In this document: positions 20,474 through 31,840 of the stretch, piece by piece
Position numbering within the stretch: position 1 is the first letter of the stretch
Layout of the letters: every line of letters begins with the position of its first letter
NCBI GenBank assembly: GCA_028571685.1
Contig: CM053148.1
Location: 90,790,001 to 90,854,000, forward strand
DNA: 64,000 bases
Reading direction: 5' to 3'
Source of the DNA: Heterohyrax brucei
Taxonomy: Eukaryota > Chordata > Mammalia > Hyracoidea > Procaviidae
The notes under the pieces: generated by a model
Seen by the model: the letters and a program-made list of their open reading frames with translations, nothing else
Told to the model about the DNA's origin: nothing
The model's database searches: none
Position numbers and translations under genes: made by a program

Positions 20474-22142
20474 TCTTTAAATTAGTAATGGCAAATGTGT
20501 TTGGAACTGAATGTGATATTGCATAGGTGGATATGAAAGATTAATTGTCTAACTAGTGAAGAAATATATTAAAGAATGCCTGGGCATGTATCCGGCCAAG
20601 GAACTACTGTTAATTTTGAATATTCTTAAATGAATAAGTATTAATAAGTATTAAAAATAAGGAACTTATATAAAACATATTTAATAAAGACCTATCAGGA
20701 AGCAGAACTCTGACTGTGCCAACAAATTTTTAATGTTTTCTTCATTTTCTAAAAATATGAATGATTTGAATTGTACTAGTTCTTTACGTGGAAACAGTAC
20801 AAAAAGTTAATGATTTTTTTTTTTAGCTGAAATCAAATTAAAATTGAAATAAAAAATCCTGTTTATGTCTTCACATCAGAAATCACTTGATTGATTAGGG
20901 ACTAGTAATGAGTTATATAAACCCTTTCTTTTGTAGTTCAGTGCTCTGAATTTCATCAAGATTGGCTGTGACTAAAAGTTGCTTTAATTTGATGGGTATT
21001 TACTGACCCATAAAAATTCTCTAGTGGTCTGATTACAAGTCCTGGAAGACAAATGGCCAGATTTCAAAGCCACATCATGGCAGTTATTAATGTAATGCAC
21101 CAGCCTTCAATAATTAGTCCTTTGGAGTGAGCTGTTTGATCCACTGAGCTAAGTCTTACAAGTTCTATAACAGGTTTTATGCACTTGCAAATATTGTAGC
21201 ATGGAAAAACCCATCAATCTATGACTTCCTTGACTTCAATTCTATTTAAAATATTTTCATTAAAGAAAAGGCAAACAAATGCAATAAAATTAGGCCAATG
21301 CAGTATGAAAAATAATAAGTGAATGTTTCTCTTTTAGTATTTCTCTTCATAATGCATATGTGATAGCCTACTAAGAACTTTGCTTCCATTTACTGTATAG
21401 CTAAATATCTCAGGGCAAGCTAACATCTTGACATACCTGTTTAACCTCTGCTTTCTACCTAAAATTTGAACATTTGCATATCACCAAAGTTCTGGCTCTT
21501 TGAATTGCCTCTAGTGAGCATTTGTATTCAAACATATGTTGTGAATAACCACTAAGATATTTTCGCCAGTTTGATTTAGCAGCTGTTCGTTAACAGTGAG
21601 ATGAGTAATTCAGTAAGCAGCTCTCCCTGACTCTGATCCCTTTCCCCCCCCCATGTATGCCAACTTCTGCCAGAAAGGCAGCCTAAAAAGGGTTCTCTCC
21701 TTGTGAGACAAAAAGACAGGCTAATGATCTATGCAGAGGACCATCTTCCTGGCAGTGACAAGCTCTCACTGTCCCACACAAGTCGTCACTGCTGCGCTAA
21801 AGAGAACAGATGGCTTTGCACACGCCACTAACGAAGAAGCAATTCTGCACGGATAGCATGAGGCTTCACTGCTTCTCAGGACGTATCTTGTCACAGCCAA
21901 CTAATGACAAGAACTTGCCCAAAAGCAACAAATTTGAATCTTCTTGGGCTTGCTCCTGGGAAAATAAAACATAGGTTAACAAAGAGGAGATGAGAGAAAA
22001 CTAAGACATTCATGATGTCTTATATTATATCAATTAACTATTCACACAATAAGAAAGCAAAACCCATGGTTTAATGTATTTCAAAGACTTTGACTATGGT
22101 CTTTTAGGATGAGGAAAAATCCTAGAAAAAGTCCAAAAAAAA
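20474..22142. other. Repeat-poor AT-rich stretch
   Basis: I recognise no transposon over about 1.67 kb, unusual for this window. 20870-21640 looks non-random and is listed separately as a candidate conserved block. A C-run sits at 21643-21651. No coding frame is convincing. Confidence 0.5.
20870..21640. promoter_or_regulatory. Candidate conserved non-coding element (inference)
   Basis: The block has no identifiable repeat and is dense in short homeodomain-, POU- and forkhead-type words: TAAT cores at 20905, 20987, 21089 and 21110, 'ttgcaaatattg' at 21186 and 'taatgtaatgcaccag' at 21090. Intact old non-repeat DNA of this style in a gene desert often turns out to be developmental enhancer sequence. 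Conservation itself cannot be seen from one genome. Confidence 0.25.
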
Positions 22143-22145
22143 AGA

Positions 22146-22243
22146 GAAGCACCACAGCTATCGAGTGAATTCTGAAGCATAGCAACCCTATAAGTCAGGG
22201 TAAAATTGCCCCATAGAGTTTCTAAGAAGTGCCCGGTAGAGAA
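22146..22243 (-). mobile_element. AfroSINE, antisense, head missing
   Basis: 'aagcaccacagctatcgagt', 'agcaaccctataagtcaggg' and 'gccccatagagtttctaaga'. It stops at 'gcccggtaga', losing the tRNA-related part. Confidence 0.9.
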
Positions 22244-23783
22244 TAAAGTATATGGTACCCCAAGAGTGTTCATTCACAAAATAATTTAGATGCTTCAGAG
22301 TTAATTAGAAATGTAAAGTTGTAGAAATGAGCAAACAATAAACATCTTGATTAGTAATATTTTGTGAAGTTTCATAACATAATTTTCTATAGTGATTTAC
22401 TCTGAGATCATAGACCTCAGCAGTGACCCAACAGATGGTGCTTATTTTATAGTTTGTTAGTTAATTTCAGTATATTATTACCTGACAGTATATTAAGTTT
22501 ATTGGTCCTTGTACAATATTCCCAAATTTGTAAGTTTCCAGAGATCTATTATTTAGAAACTGTATTTGGTCACAAGACGATTTTTTTTTTTTTTTTTAAA
22601 TGAGAGGTGACAGCTGGTGAAACAGCATAAGTACCTAACAAATGAAAACTGCAATAAGAAAATTTGAGATTCAGGATTTTATTGTCAAATAGAAGGTTGG
22701 ATATGATAGCAATGGTTATACCTATTGCATTGAGTAGAGTTTGCAAGCATAAAAGCTGTATTTTCTATTCTTAGTCTGGATAACTAACCTATGGTAAGGA
22801 AATGCTAACATTAGTAACACCTAGTAATGTTTTAGAAATGCATACTCTTAGAACCAAACCAAGATCTACGAAATCAAACTCTGTACTTAACAAGATTCCA
22901 GATGATTTATATTCATATTAAAATTTTGGAAGCACTGCGCTAATCCGGTGTTTCTCAAACATGACTCCGTGTTAGAACGATCTGAAAAACTTTGGAAAGT
23001 AACTGTCTGGGAACAAGTTCTGGGCTGGTTATCGTCATCATTTTATAAACATGTCAACAACACAGAGGAGGGCCCTGATCTCCTGGAACCCGGGTTCTAA
23101 TATCTTTACCCCCAGGTACATACAGTTTGACGTGCAAAAGATGGCCCCAAATGATAACCACAGTATATCCCTTATAAGTGCATCTAATTCTATGATTTCA
23201 AAGGACAGTTTTGTTGACAATATGAGGCCCTTATTTGATCTATGTCACGATCCCTTTTTATCGACCGAAGTTCTCTACAATGCTCTTTTATTGTCTGCAT
23301 TTTTAACACTACCAAAAAAAAAATCAAAACACAGTCTCAGAGATCTAAGCCATGCATTGATCTGTTTGCTATTGTTTCTCTGGTCTATATCTTTATCAAT
23401 TCATGAAAACATACTGAAGTGGCCTTAGAGTATTTTTCCCTCTCTCTCTGCCATTGCTTGGCTGCAGGTCACTAAAAAAGAAGCGCACAGAAGCCTTCTC
23501 TATGAAGCTGGGTAAGTCAGCTAGCCAAATCAAAATAGGACAGAACAAAACCTCCCAGACATCAGAGGGAACAGCAGGCATCCCCGAAATTTATTATTCA
23601 AAACAAATCTACAGGAACCGTTGATTTGAACGACAGATCTATTGTGAAAACTCTTTGAGCTGTGGTGCTTAATAAAAATAAAAATGCTGTCTTTACCAAA
23701 ATAATGTCACAATCTTTGAAACCCAACTAAAGTTGTTATGTTGGATTAAATACACTATAAATCAAATAGGCTACTGGTCTGGT
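22244..23783. other. No recognised gene; T run and a possible DNA-transposon scrap
   Basis: There is a T run of about 17 bases at 22581-22597. At 22945-23035 'ccggtgtttctcaaacatga' and 'gttctgggctgg' loosely recall a MER-type hAT element. The 125-codon frame at 23051-23425 has no family features and is near the longest expected by chance. Confidence 0.45.
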
Positions 23784-23957
23784 GGAAAAACTGGTAGCAT
23801 ACTGGTTAACTAGTTAAGTTCTGTAGCTGATATCCGAAAAGGGTTGAGAGTTCAAATCCACCTGGTGCTCTTTGGAAACTCTATTGAAACAGTTCTACTC
23901 TGCCCTGTGAGTCACTACAGGTCACAGTCAACTTGACTGCAGTGGGCTTGGTTTTGG
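23784..23957 (+). mobile_element. AfroSINE, sense
   Basis: 'ctggtagcatactggttaac', 'gagttcaaatccacctggtg', 'ctctttggaaactctattga' and 'ggcttggttttgg'. There is a small extra segment at 23812-23830. Confidence 0.92.
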
Positions 23958-23966
23958 TGTATGTTA

Positions 23967-23993
23967 TTACACACACACATACACACACACAGA
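23967..23993 (+). repeat. (CA)n microsatellite
   Basis: An interrupted CA repeat directly after the SINE tail, continuing into 'gagggagagagac'. Growth from a SINE tail is a common origin. Confidence 0.9.
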
Positions 23994-24092
23994 GGGAGAG
24001 AGACAAAATAGAACATCTTACAACTTGCAGCATACATTATTTAAACATTGGCCTGTAGTTTAGCTCTTATGATTTGTATGCAGAATTACAGT

Positions 24093-24700
24093 TCATTCTT
24101 TTCTCACTTCTATCAGCTGTGTAACGCAAGTTAAAAATCTCTTTAGGCAGATGCTAGTGTTAGTTGGAAGTTTTCTTAAGAGGAGTGGAAGAAAATGACT
24201 TGCTTCTGGCATCTCTGTGCTGCTGAAATTTTCAAGAGCAGGGGTTATTCTCAGTCCTGATAATGTAAAGATTCTTGTCATCACCTCTTGGATGAAATAA
24301 TAGAGTGCCTCATCACCAGTAGCCTTTGCAGACATACTCTTCATTTCATAGCAACAAGCACTCTTCCATGAGAACCATTTCTCCCTTCTGGGGTCCTAGG
24401 TAATAAGTGGTGATTTCATTTCTGGTTGTAAATACAGCTTTACCCAATATGGAGATACGCTGAGGACTTACAGTCACATCTGAGTGGGCTAGGTCAGACA
24501 AATTGCTGACAACGCCCTCCACATTGCTGTTGCCATACAAGATGCATAGAAGCTGACAAAGCTCTCCAGCCCCAGACTTTATTTATTCCCTTGTCAGAAA
24601 GTGTTGATTTAGCACGGGGCCAAACTGTCTCATGTATCGTTAAATAGGTTTGAGTCACAAGATGGAAAGATGATGGATACTGAACTTCCAAACCCAGGGT
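24093..24700 (-). pseudogene. Possible decayed retrocopy (weak)
   Basis: On the minus strand two adjacent frames stay open: 24540 down to 24346 (about 64 codons, with ILGKAVFTTRNEITTYYLGP) and 24344 down to 24093 (83 codons, starting at an ATG and containing ALYYFIQEVMTRIFTLSGLR). They are offset by a frame and touch at about 24345, as a single frameshift would produce. The local G+C is higher than in the flanks, and no repeat family is recognised. I cannot name a parent gene, there is no clear poly(A) on the left side, and chance remains a fair explanation. Confidence 0.22.
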
Positions 24701-25067
24701 TCAGGGACTGTATTTGTGGCAGTGAAGACCCTTGGTGTTTAGAATTAAGTAGCCCTCAAATGGTAGGCAAAGGTAGAGTGAGCCAGTTCCAAGTGCTGAA
24801 AAGGATACGTGGTTTATTGTATCGCCCACAACATGAAAGAATGGGCTAGCTGGAGTCGGGTTTTTCTAATCCCTAATGTTATTAAAGAGAGAATTGGTCA
24901 AAACAACGAACAAATGGGTTGCTTAGACGAACTGTCAACTCAACAGAATACAGTGGTGGCGGCAGCCTTTGTTATTTCAATTAAATTTATTTCATTAAAC
25001 AAAATCTGTGCCAAGGCTCTAAGCCCCTTGAAGGTCATGTCTCATTCCAGGTTCCCCTCCATCTAGA

Positions 25068-25101
25068 TCATATGAGTTGGACCCGACTCAAAGGCAGTGC
25101 A
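25068..25101 (+). mobile_element. AfroSINE 3' tail fragment
   Basis: 'tcatatgagttggacccgac' then 'tcaaaggcagtgc' is the end of a sense copy. The upstream body is absent. Confidence 0.7.
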
Positions 25102-25749
25102 TTTTATTGTCACAGGTAAATGCAGGCTTCCTGGTATGCCTAACCATAGATCAGCCCCAGCACCTTCACACGGGACAGGCTCACAGGACAGGAAGGACAA
25201 GCTGTTAGCTAATTATGGGAATCAATAATGAACGGAAGGGACTGGTGAGATAAGGAAACAAAATATGAGCATCTGCAATACTGAGAAACATTCTTTTTTG
25301 TTTTTTGTCATTTACTCTACTTTGAAATTCTCATCAGTTAAAAAGCATAGCTGCACGGAATACATTGTTTAAGGTCTTATAATATTTGTTATCTTATATA
25401 CACATTCTTAAAAATGCAGCTCTTGGGAAATAAGTAAATAGTTGTGTCAGAATTCATTTCCTTTTTATCACAGATATATTGCCGTGGTGGAAAAAAATAA
25501 ATATAATAAAATATAAAAGGGATAACGGTAGCCAAAGAAGGAACACATTGGAGAGTTCGTCTCCATAATCTTTGAAGAAAAGATATTGTTAGAATCTCAG
25601 GTGAAACTGAAGCCCTCACACCATTCGAAAGAAAGCAGTAAATACTGTTTCACACCTGACTCTCCACTTGCCAATTCAGGTTTCTTGGTTTTAATGTTAC
25701 GAATAACAAAATACAGAATGTTCAGTTTTTCAGTTTATAAAAAGTCCAA
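25102..25749. other. No recognised feature
   Basis: AT-rich DNA between two SINE copies. No gene or named repeat. Confidence 0.5.
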
Positions 25750-25905
25750 AACCAAAACCACTGCCATTGAATGGATTCTGACTTGTAGCGACCCTATAGG
25801 ACAGAGTAGAACTGCCTCACAGTTTCCAAAGAGCATCTGGTGGATTTGAACTGCTGATCTTTTGGTTAGCAGACACAGCACTAAACCACTACGTTGCCAG
25901 GGACT
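25750..25905 (-). mobile_element. AfroSINE, antisense
   Basis: 'aaaccactgccattgaatgg', 'ccctataggacagagtagaa', 'gcatctggtggatttgaact' and 'ccactacgttgccagggac' are well preserved. Confidence 0.95.
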
Positions 25906-25954
25906 CTTAAATTTAAAATAATGCTTACAAATTGGATTTATTACTCCTTAAATG

Positions 25955-25957
<3 letters not shown>

Positions 25958-26005
<48 letters not shown>
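25958..26005 (+). repeat. (TG)n microsatellite
   Basis: About 23 uninterrupted TG dinucleotides. The long Cys/Val-repeat frame across it is an artefact of the repeat. Confidence 0.98.
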
Positions 26006-26011
<6 letters not shown>

Positions 26012-26900
26012 AACGCTTTGGAAATGTGCTTTAATATGTGTCAGGACCTCGTTAGCACCCCTAGTGAGCTGGTTAGTTACATAGACACTGTGCTCAATTG
26101 TAAAATGTCCCTCTGCTATATCACTGTTACTTTGATGCTTGTTGAAGAATATCTGCTATGTGTTGTTAGTCTGGACTCAAGCTACCCCACACAGTTAGTG
26201 AAAACAAGGTTAAGTCTTCACGTCATTTTTTTTGCTAAGAGGTTTTTTAACTCTTGAAATCTTTTTTGAGGTGCTGGGTAAGTACAAAATACGTCAAAAA
26301 AAGATGAGTACATGTCATCTTATAATGTCCTCTTGTTTATCATAGCTTAGATTTTTAAAACATCAGATGGCTGAAGCATTTTCTCTAAAGGTTACCTTTA
26401 CCATAATATAAACAGTTTGACCATAGGTCAATTTCATGCACGTATTTTTGGAAAACAGTGCTTTAGCCTTATCACCAGTTGTTCTTCAAGTAACCTTATA
26501 CACACAGAGGAGCTCTGAATTCAATGCTGTATTCCATCATATGATAGCATAATATTATTTCTACAGGATTTTGTTGCTATCCTTAGTTTACAGATTTGTT
26601 TGCAGTCACGTATGTTTCTGAGATAATTTGTGATTCCTCACCACTACTTCCACCTTAGTTCTGAGGATGCTGTTTCATCACTGGTGGGTTCTGGCAACTG
26701 AAATCACGCTACTTCTCTGGGTAGGAATGTGTGCTGTTCATTTATTATTATATTTGCCAATTCCATTCACACTTCTCTTGTACTGCACAAGATGGTTCCT
26801 AGTCATCAGGGTTTCTGATTAGGCTCTGAAGGCATAGAAAAAGCTATTGGTCACCAGTATGTTCTTTAGGTATATACATGAAAATTTGCACATGTTAAAT
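26006..26900. other. No recognised feature
   Basis: About 900 bases of AT-rich DNA without a repeat I can name. Confidence 0.5.
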
Positions 26901-27262
26901 GTGGAGTTTTGCTGTTTGCAGAGGAGCTCGTATCGGTTCTACCAGCCATGGAGGTAATAGACCAGTATGGTTTTCAGATATTGAAACTAAAAGCTTTCCC
27001 AAAATATTAAATAAAATTTTAATTCCCTTTATTATACTTTGGACATGTTATCAAGAGCTGCCAGTTCTTGAAGAAGGACATCATACTTGGTAAAATAGTC
27101 AGTGAAGGAAGACTTAATGAGATGGATTGACATGATGTCCTTCCATTGGGCTCAAACATAGCAATAAATGTGAGGATGATGTGGGACTAGGCATGGTTCC
27201 ATTCTGTTGTACACAGAGTTGCTATGAATCAAAACCCACTCAGTGGCACCTAACAGCAACAC
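26901..27262 (+). mobile_element. RTE-related LINE 3' end with atypical leader, copy A
   Basis: The right half is a standard RTE end: 'actttggacatgttatcaag', 'gaaggacatcatacttggta', 'gagatggattgacatgatgt', 'ccattctgttgtacacagag' and 'ggcacctaacagcaacac'. The left half (26901-27030) is not the usual RTE frame but matches copy B at 28791 through 'gtatggttttcagatattga' and 'ttaaataaaattttaattcc'. Confidence 0.75.
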
Positions 27263-28183
27263 ATTTCCTCCTGTTAGATACACCCAGAATGCTCTTTGTT
27301 TTCCTGATATACATGATACCAATTTCAATATTTAAATATGAAATTGGAATCTAGTAATTAATAGTCATTGATTTTAACAGGCTTCCAAAATGTTTAATTC
27401 TGCTGTTTATGGCTCATGTTTTTATACCTAGCTGTGATATCTAGAAAAATGGCAAAATCCTCAAATGCATGTGATAGAGTTCTTAAATTTAATTCTTGCA
27501 GCCTGAATTTCAACTTAGGTGCTGATATCAGTTACCAGAAATTACATGAGTAAATAAACATATAAAGAGTCAAAGGAAACCTCTCAGACTTTAGTTCATG
27601 AATCTTTAACACCCTTCTCTCGTCCAAATAAAATTTTAAAAAATAAGTGTGTGTTTTGAGGAGAGTTTTTTGAAGAATGCCATGCTGTGAGTTCCATCCC
27701 ATAGTCCATGAAATGAAAAGGGTAGGAGGCTTCCCTCCTTCCATCAAGTTTACAGGGTAGAGGGTTCCATCAGACCTTAGACAGCTAGAACTGCCTAACA
27801 GGGGTTCACTCCTGTTTATAGGCTACTGTCAGGCAGAGCCCAGTGTGCGACAATACTCAAGGACTGGTCTATTTCTCTACAACATGTTGGGATAATGGAT
27901 GTGTTTCCCATGATTTAGATGTATGCCATGCAGGAGATAGCAATCTGATTAGTCTTGTATCCTGTCCAAAGGGGCTGCTCGGATAAGCAGAGCCATCTCA
28001 GACAAAAGACACTGCAATTAACAGCTGTATCTAGCTGCAGGTGGCTGAATGCCTAAGGGAGCTTGTAGCAGGAGACTATCTCTCTTAAATACGCAGAGAT
28101 GCCATCCATCTCAAATGTGTTAACTACAGGAGAAAGGGGCCTAGGTAGAAAACTTGAGAACATTTTCCATATCCACACACGTA
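27263..28183. other. No gene; 27.76-28.15 kb GC-richer and unexplained
   Basis: 27263-27750 is plain AT-rich DNA. 27760-28150 has a more balanced composition and no recognised repeat. It could be an old LTR or unique sequence. Confidence 0.45.
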
Positions 28184-28273
28184 TAAACCCACTGCTGTAA
28201 GGTGATTCTAACTCATAGCAACCCTACAGAACAAAGTAGAACCACTCTGTGAGTTTCCAAGGAGCTCCTGGGA
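28184..28273 (-). mobile_element. AfroSINE, antisense, RTE-like half only
   Basis: 'aaacccactgctgtaaggtg', 'ttctaactcatagcaaccct' and 'gagtttccaaggagctcctg'. The tRNA-related half is missing. Confidence 0.92.
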
Positions 28274-28396
28274 CCAGTATAGCCTCCTGATAGTAGTATA
28301 TCTGGTCAAATGAGGTCTTTCCTGTTCTCTTAACAGTATCTACCCCCTGCTTGTTGGACTCTGGACATCAAATACACTGTCTAGTTAAATTCTGAT

Positions 28397-28414
28397 TTTT
28401 TTTTTTTTTTTTTT
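28397..28414. repeat. Poly(T) run
   Basis: About 18 T residues after 'aattctga'. A simple repeat. Confidence 0.9.
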
Positions 28415-28790
28415 GGAGAAGTGGTGATACTAAGGGGACAATAAGTACACGGTAGAAGGACATAAAAAGGTGACCTGTGAGTCTCTTAGAGTAAGACTTC
28501 ATTAATTCTAAATGTGACCTCAGCAAAGAATATTGACGATCTATCAGGAGAATGAGTAAGTGAAATCTTAGAAGAAATCTAACCAGAATTCTACTTCGAG
28601 GTGAGGAGGGTGAGACTTCAACTCACCCTCAGAAAAGACAAGTTACTAAAAAGACATCATAGTTGGTAAAAACAAAAGACCAGTGAAAACAAGAGAAACT
28701 GTTGATAAGAACTGAAGTAATCACCAAAACAGTGGACTCAAACATACCAGTGATTATAAAGATGACAGGCAACGCTTTCCTTCATTAGAT

Positions 28791-29017
28791 GTGAGCTTTT
28801 ACTGTTTCCAGGTGACCTTGCATTGATTCTACTGGCAAGTGAGACAACATGCCAATATGGTTTTTAGATACTGAAACTACAAGGTTTTCCAAAATATTTA
28901 ATACAATTTTAATTCTCTTCATTATACTTTGCATGTGTTATTAGGAGTTGCCAGTGCCTAATGTAACAATGTGCATCAGATGGCTGTGAGTCAGAGTTCA
29001 ATGGCACCAAGCAGCAA
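28791..29017 (+). mobile_element. RTE-related LINE 3' end with atypical leader, copy B
   Basis: 'gccaatatggtttttagata', 'ctgaaactacaaggttttcc', 'caattttaattctcttcatt' and 'atactttgcatgtgttatta' parallel copy A at 26901. The central 150 bases of copy A are missing here, and it ends 'gtgagtcagagttcaatggc' followed by 'accaagcagcaag'. Confidence 0.7.
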
Positions 29018-29212
29018 GTCTTCCTGACCCACTAAGTAGTTTCCCAGACTTGATAAGACTTGATCCTTGAAACTGAGAAAGAATTGACCAGTCAAGTTCC
29101 GAATATTGGTTAACATTTTGGACTGAATCTATCTCCTGAATTAAGACATGTTCAAACGTTGAGAAACCATATGACTATGTCCTATGAAATAGCACACAAA
29201 TCCATAAATCTA

Positions 29213-29229
29213 GAAAAAAAAAAAAAAAA
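29213..29229. repeat. Poly(A) run
   Basis: About 17 A residues, immediately left of an antisense SINE. Confidence 0.85.
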
Positions 29230-29411
29230 CCAAAGAAACCGTTGTTGAAGAATGGAATCCAACCTATAGAGACATGATATGGGAATAGAATTGCTTTCCA
29301 GGAGGAGACTGCCTCATCTTTCTCCCATGGCACAGCTAGTATTGAACTGCTGACCTTTCAGTTAGCAGCCCAGCACTTACCTTAACTTACACTGTACCAC
29401 CTGGAGTTTCC
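29230..29411 (-). mobile_element. AfroSINE, antisense, long subfamily
   Basis: 'aaagaaaccgttgttgaaga' and 'tgatatgggaatagaattgc' are followed by the extra middle segment 'ctgcctcatctttctcccat', typical of the long form, then 'gaactgctgacctttcagtt' and 'ctgtaccacctggagtttcc'. Confidence 0.88.
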
Positions 29412-29557
29412 AGATAGGGGCAAGGCAGAGCACCCTCACCAAACACTGTCTAAAAAGATAACAGGAGATAAGGTTGAATTGTGATCAACTTCATGTGAAA
29501 TGGAGGTACAAATTATATACATATTTTTATAGTTACAGTGACCAATATTAGTGTAGT

Positions 29558-29640
29558 GACAAGGAGCACCTGGTGGATTTGAACTCCTGAACTTGTGGTT
29601 AGCAAACATAGCATTTAATCACTATATCACCACGGTTTCC
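29558..29640 (-). mobile_element. AfroSINE, antisense, tRNA-related half only
   Basis: 'aaggagcacctggtggattt', 'gaactcctgaacttgtggtt' and 'ctatatcaccacggtttcc'. The RTE-like half is missing. Confidence 0.9.
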
Positions 29641-29749
29641 AGATTTATAAAGATGTTACTAATAAAAGGCAATAGAAGTGAAAACTTAAAAAAATAGATA
29701 TTCAACTCATGTCTGAACCAACTTACAGGAATAGAACCTTATCTTAAGC

Positions 29750-30250
29750 TAAGGACTTCCCATTTTTGAGTTTTCAGGGGGGCATGATTTTGGACAGGAG
29801 AATATTTCACTGTCCACAGGAGGTGCCTTGTCATGAGAGTTCAATGTGGTAACACTTGCAAAATTCTCACAATTGAAGTAACTATATTTTTTGATTAAGT
29901 GAAAGTGTACAATCCGAAACAATTTCACATTCCCACCTATTTGCAACTCCATCTGCTTTCCTCACTCTGTGACAGAACACCCCCTCCTTTTCACTCTTCT
30001 AGTACCTTCTTAAAGAACACCTGTTCCCTTCTCTTCACCCTTTCCTGTCCCCTCTAGAAATAAACCAGTCGGACAGCCTCCTGTAAATGTATAGAGCCAT
30101 AAAACACACACCCCTTATGCTCACACTGTGTCCCTAAGTCCAGTCCATTCTTGTCTAAAGAGTTGACTTCAGTACTGGTTTCAGGTCAGGACCAGGAGCA
30201 AGTCTAGGGTTATATTCCCAGGGGACCCTCCAAGCTGTTGGACCATCAAT
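29750..30250 (-). mobile_element. Unclassified A-tailed repeat, copy 3, antisense
   Basis: Read on the minus strand it gives the order of copy 1: 'attgatggtccaacagcttg', 'cctagacttgctcctggtcc', 'ccagtactgaagtcaactct', 'agacaagaatggactggact', 'gggtgtgtgttttatggctc', 'aggaggctgtccgactggtt' and 'actttcacttaatc'. It extends about 140 bases beyond that point on the left. Confidence 0.75.
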
Positions 30251-30688
30251 TCTGCCCTTTTAGTAGAGTTAAAATAAGTAGGTTTGTTTGTTGGTTTTTA
30301 TCCTCCCTTAACTTAGAAACAAATATATAATGAACTTTCTACCATTTTGAGTTTAACAATTTCCCTTTGGGTGCAGATTGACATTTAGAAAAATTACAAT
30401 CCAACCCATCCATGATGCATCATGATTACTTAACTGAGCTAATTAGAATTGGGCTATAGACCATTTCATATTACTATAAATTTAAAAATGAAGAAAGTTA
30501 ACTTTAAAACAAAACTAAACATAAAATACTTTTAACATGACACAAAATTTAATTTTTGAGCCAGAAAACATGATGCCTTATATACTTGTCATAATAATGT
30601 TGCTAGTAGATTTAATGTGAACTTTGACCCCTGGTCTTTCACAATTTGTTTTTCACTGTTTCCTAATTCCTGGGTCTCTTAGATCTGA
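30251..30688. other. No recognised feature
   Basis: AT-rich DNA between two repeats. Confidence 0.5.
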
Positions 30689-30848
30689 AAAGAAACCCTG
30701 GTGGTGCAGCGGTTAAGCACAATGGCTGCTAACCAAAAAAAATCAGCAGTTCATATCCACCAGGGCCACCTTGGGAAGTCCATGCGGGCAGTTCTACTCT
30801 GTCCTGCAGGGTTTCTATGAGTCAGAACCCAGTGGATTTGGTTTTGTT
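30689..30848 (+). mobile_element. AfroSINE, sense, well preserved
   Basis: 'agaaaccctggtggtgcagc', 'ctgctaaccaaaaaaaatca', 'gcagttcatatccaccaggg' and 'gtcagaacccagtggatttg'. Confidence 0.96.
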
Positions 30849-31669
30849 TCTTTGTGGGGAGGAGAGCATTTAGAACTGTAAGAGGCATGCACCCTATTGC
30901 CACCATACCCAATAATTACCAGCCAAGGAAGTCACCAAATAGTGAAAGACAAAAACTCTTCAAAGAAGCATTGAAAATATTATACTTACTTATAAATCTC
31001 AAACCCCATTCTTAGAACATCTGTGGAAAGAATTCTATTTCAGCTTCAGGTGAATGACTTACTCTTCCTTGGAAACTTATTAACTCAGACAACATAGTGT
31101 TCTTTTAATCTTGAAAGTTCTACTGAGATCACCACTTCTTCTATCCAGGCTGAAGCAGCATTTGGAGATTGGGTTAGTGTCAACATTGATTTTTGGAACT
31201 GAAAGCTGATGTTAGCTTTTAATTTTTCTTACTTCAGTCTTTAACTATTAGACTATAATCCACAGTCCCACAGGTTTCTGGTTGGGGTTGGGGAAGGAGA
31301 CTTGAAGAGCCAAGTTGTATCTTCTGAAAAATGAAGCTTAATGTTATTTTATCAGGCAGTGTGTGGTTTCAACAGCTTAACTTAAACCAAGTTCACAAGA
31401 GGGCATTTGGGTTCAAGTTTCCTCAGGTAAAGAGAAGAATATTTGACTTATTCAGCCACTTTAGGGCATATGTGTTGTTCTTTTTGTTGTGACACAGCAC
31501 TGGGAGAGGCCCGGGAAGTCATACAGCTATGGTCCCTTGGGAGTTCCCTGGCATAGACTGGTGCAATCAGCACAGACGTGGCAAAATCCTCCATCACTCT
31601 TCATTTATTTAACTCTTCAGAGAACATCTGCCAAGTGTTTATTGTCTAACACACCCTGTGTGAGGAATA
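30849..31669. other. No recognised feature
   Basis: About 820 bases of mixed DNA. No repeat or coding signal that I can support. Confidence 0.5.
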
Positions 31670-31829
31670 GGAAACCCTGGTAGCCTAGTAGTTAAGTGTT
31701 ATGGCTGTTAATCATAGGGTCAGCAGTTCGAATCTTCCAGGCACTCCTTGGAAACACTGTGGAGTAGCTCTACTCTGTCTTATAGGGTTTCTGTGAGTCA
31801 GATTCAATTCAATGACATTGGGTTTGTTT
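31670..31829 (+). mobile_element. AfroSINE, sense, well preserved
   Basis: 'gaaaccctggtagcctagta', 'gtcagcagttcgaatcttcc' with a perfect GTTCGAATC B-box core, 'cttatagggtttctgtgagt' and 'gacattgggtttg'. Confidence 0.96.
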
Positions 31830-31840
31830 TTTCTTTTTAT

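Noticed and set aside
23051..23428. 125-codon + strand frame with an ATG
   Set aside because: No domain, signal or repeat-free conservation evidence, and it includes an A-rich low-complexity patch. It is within chance expectation.
25952..26257. Frame with a Cys-Val repeat
   Set aside because: It is a translation of the (TG)n microsatellite.
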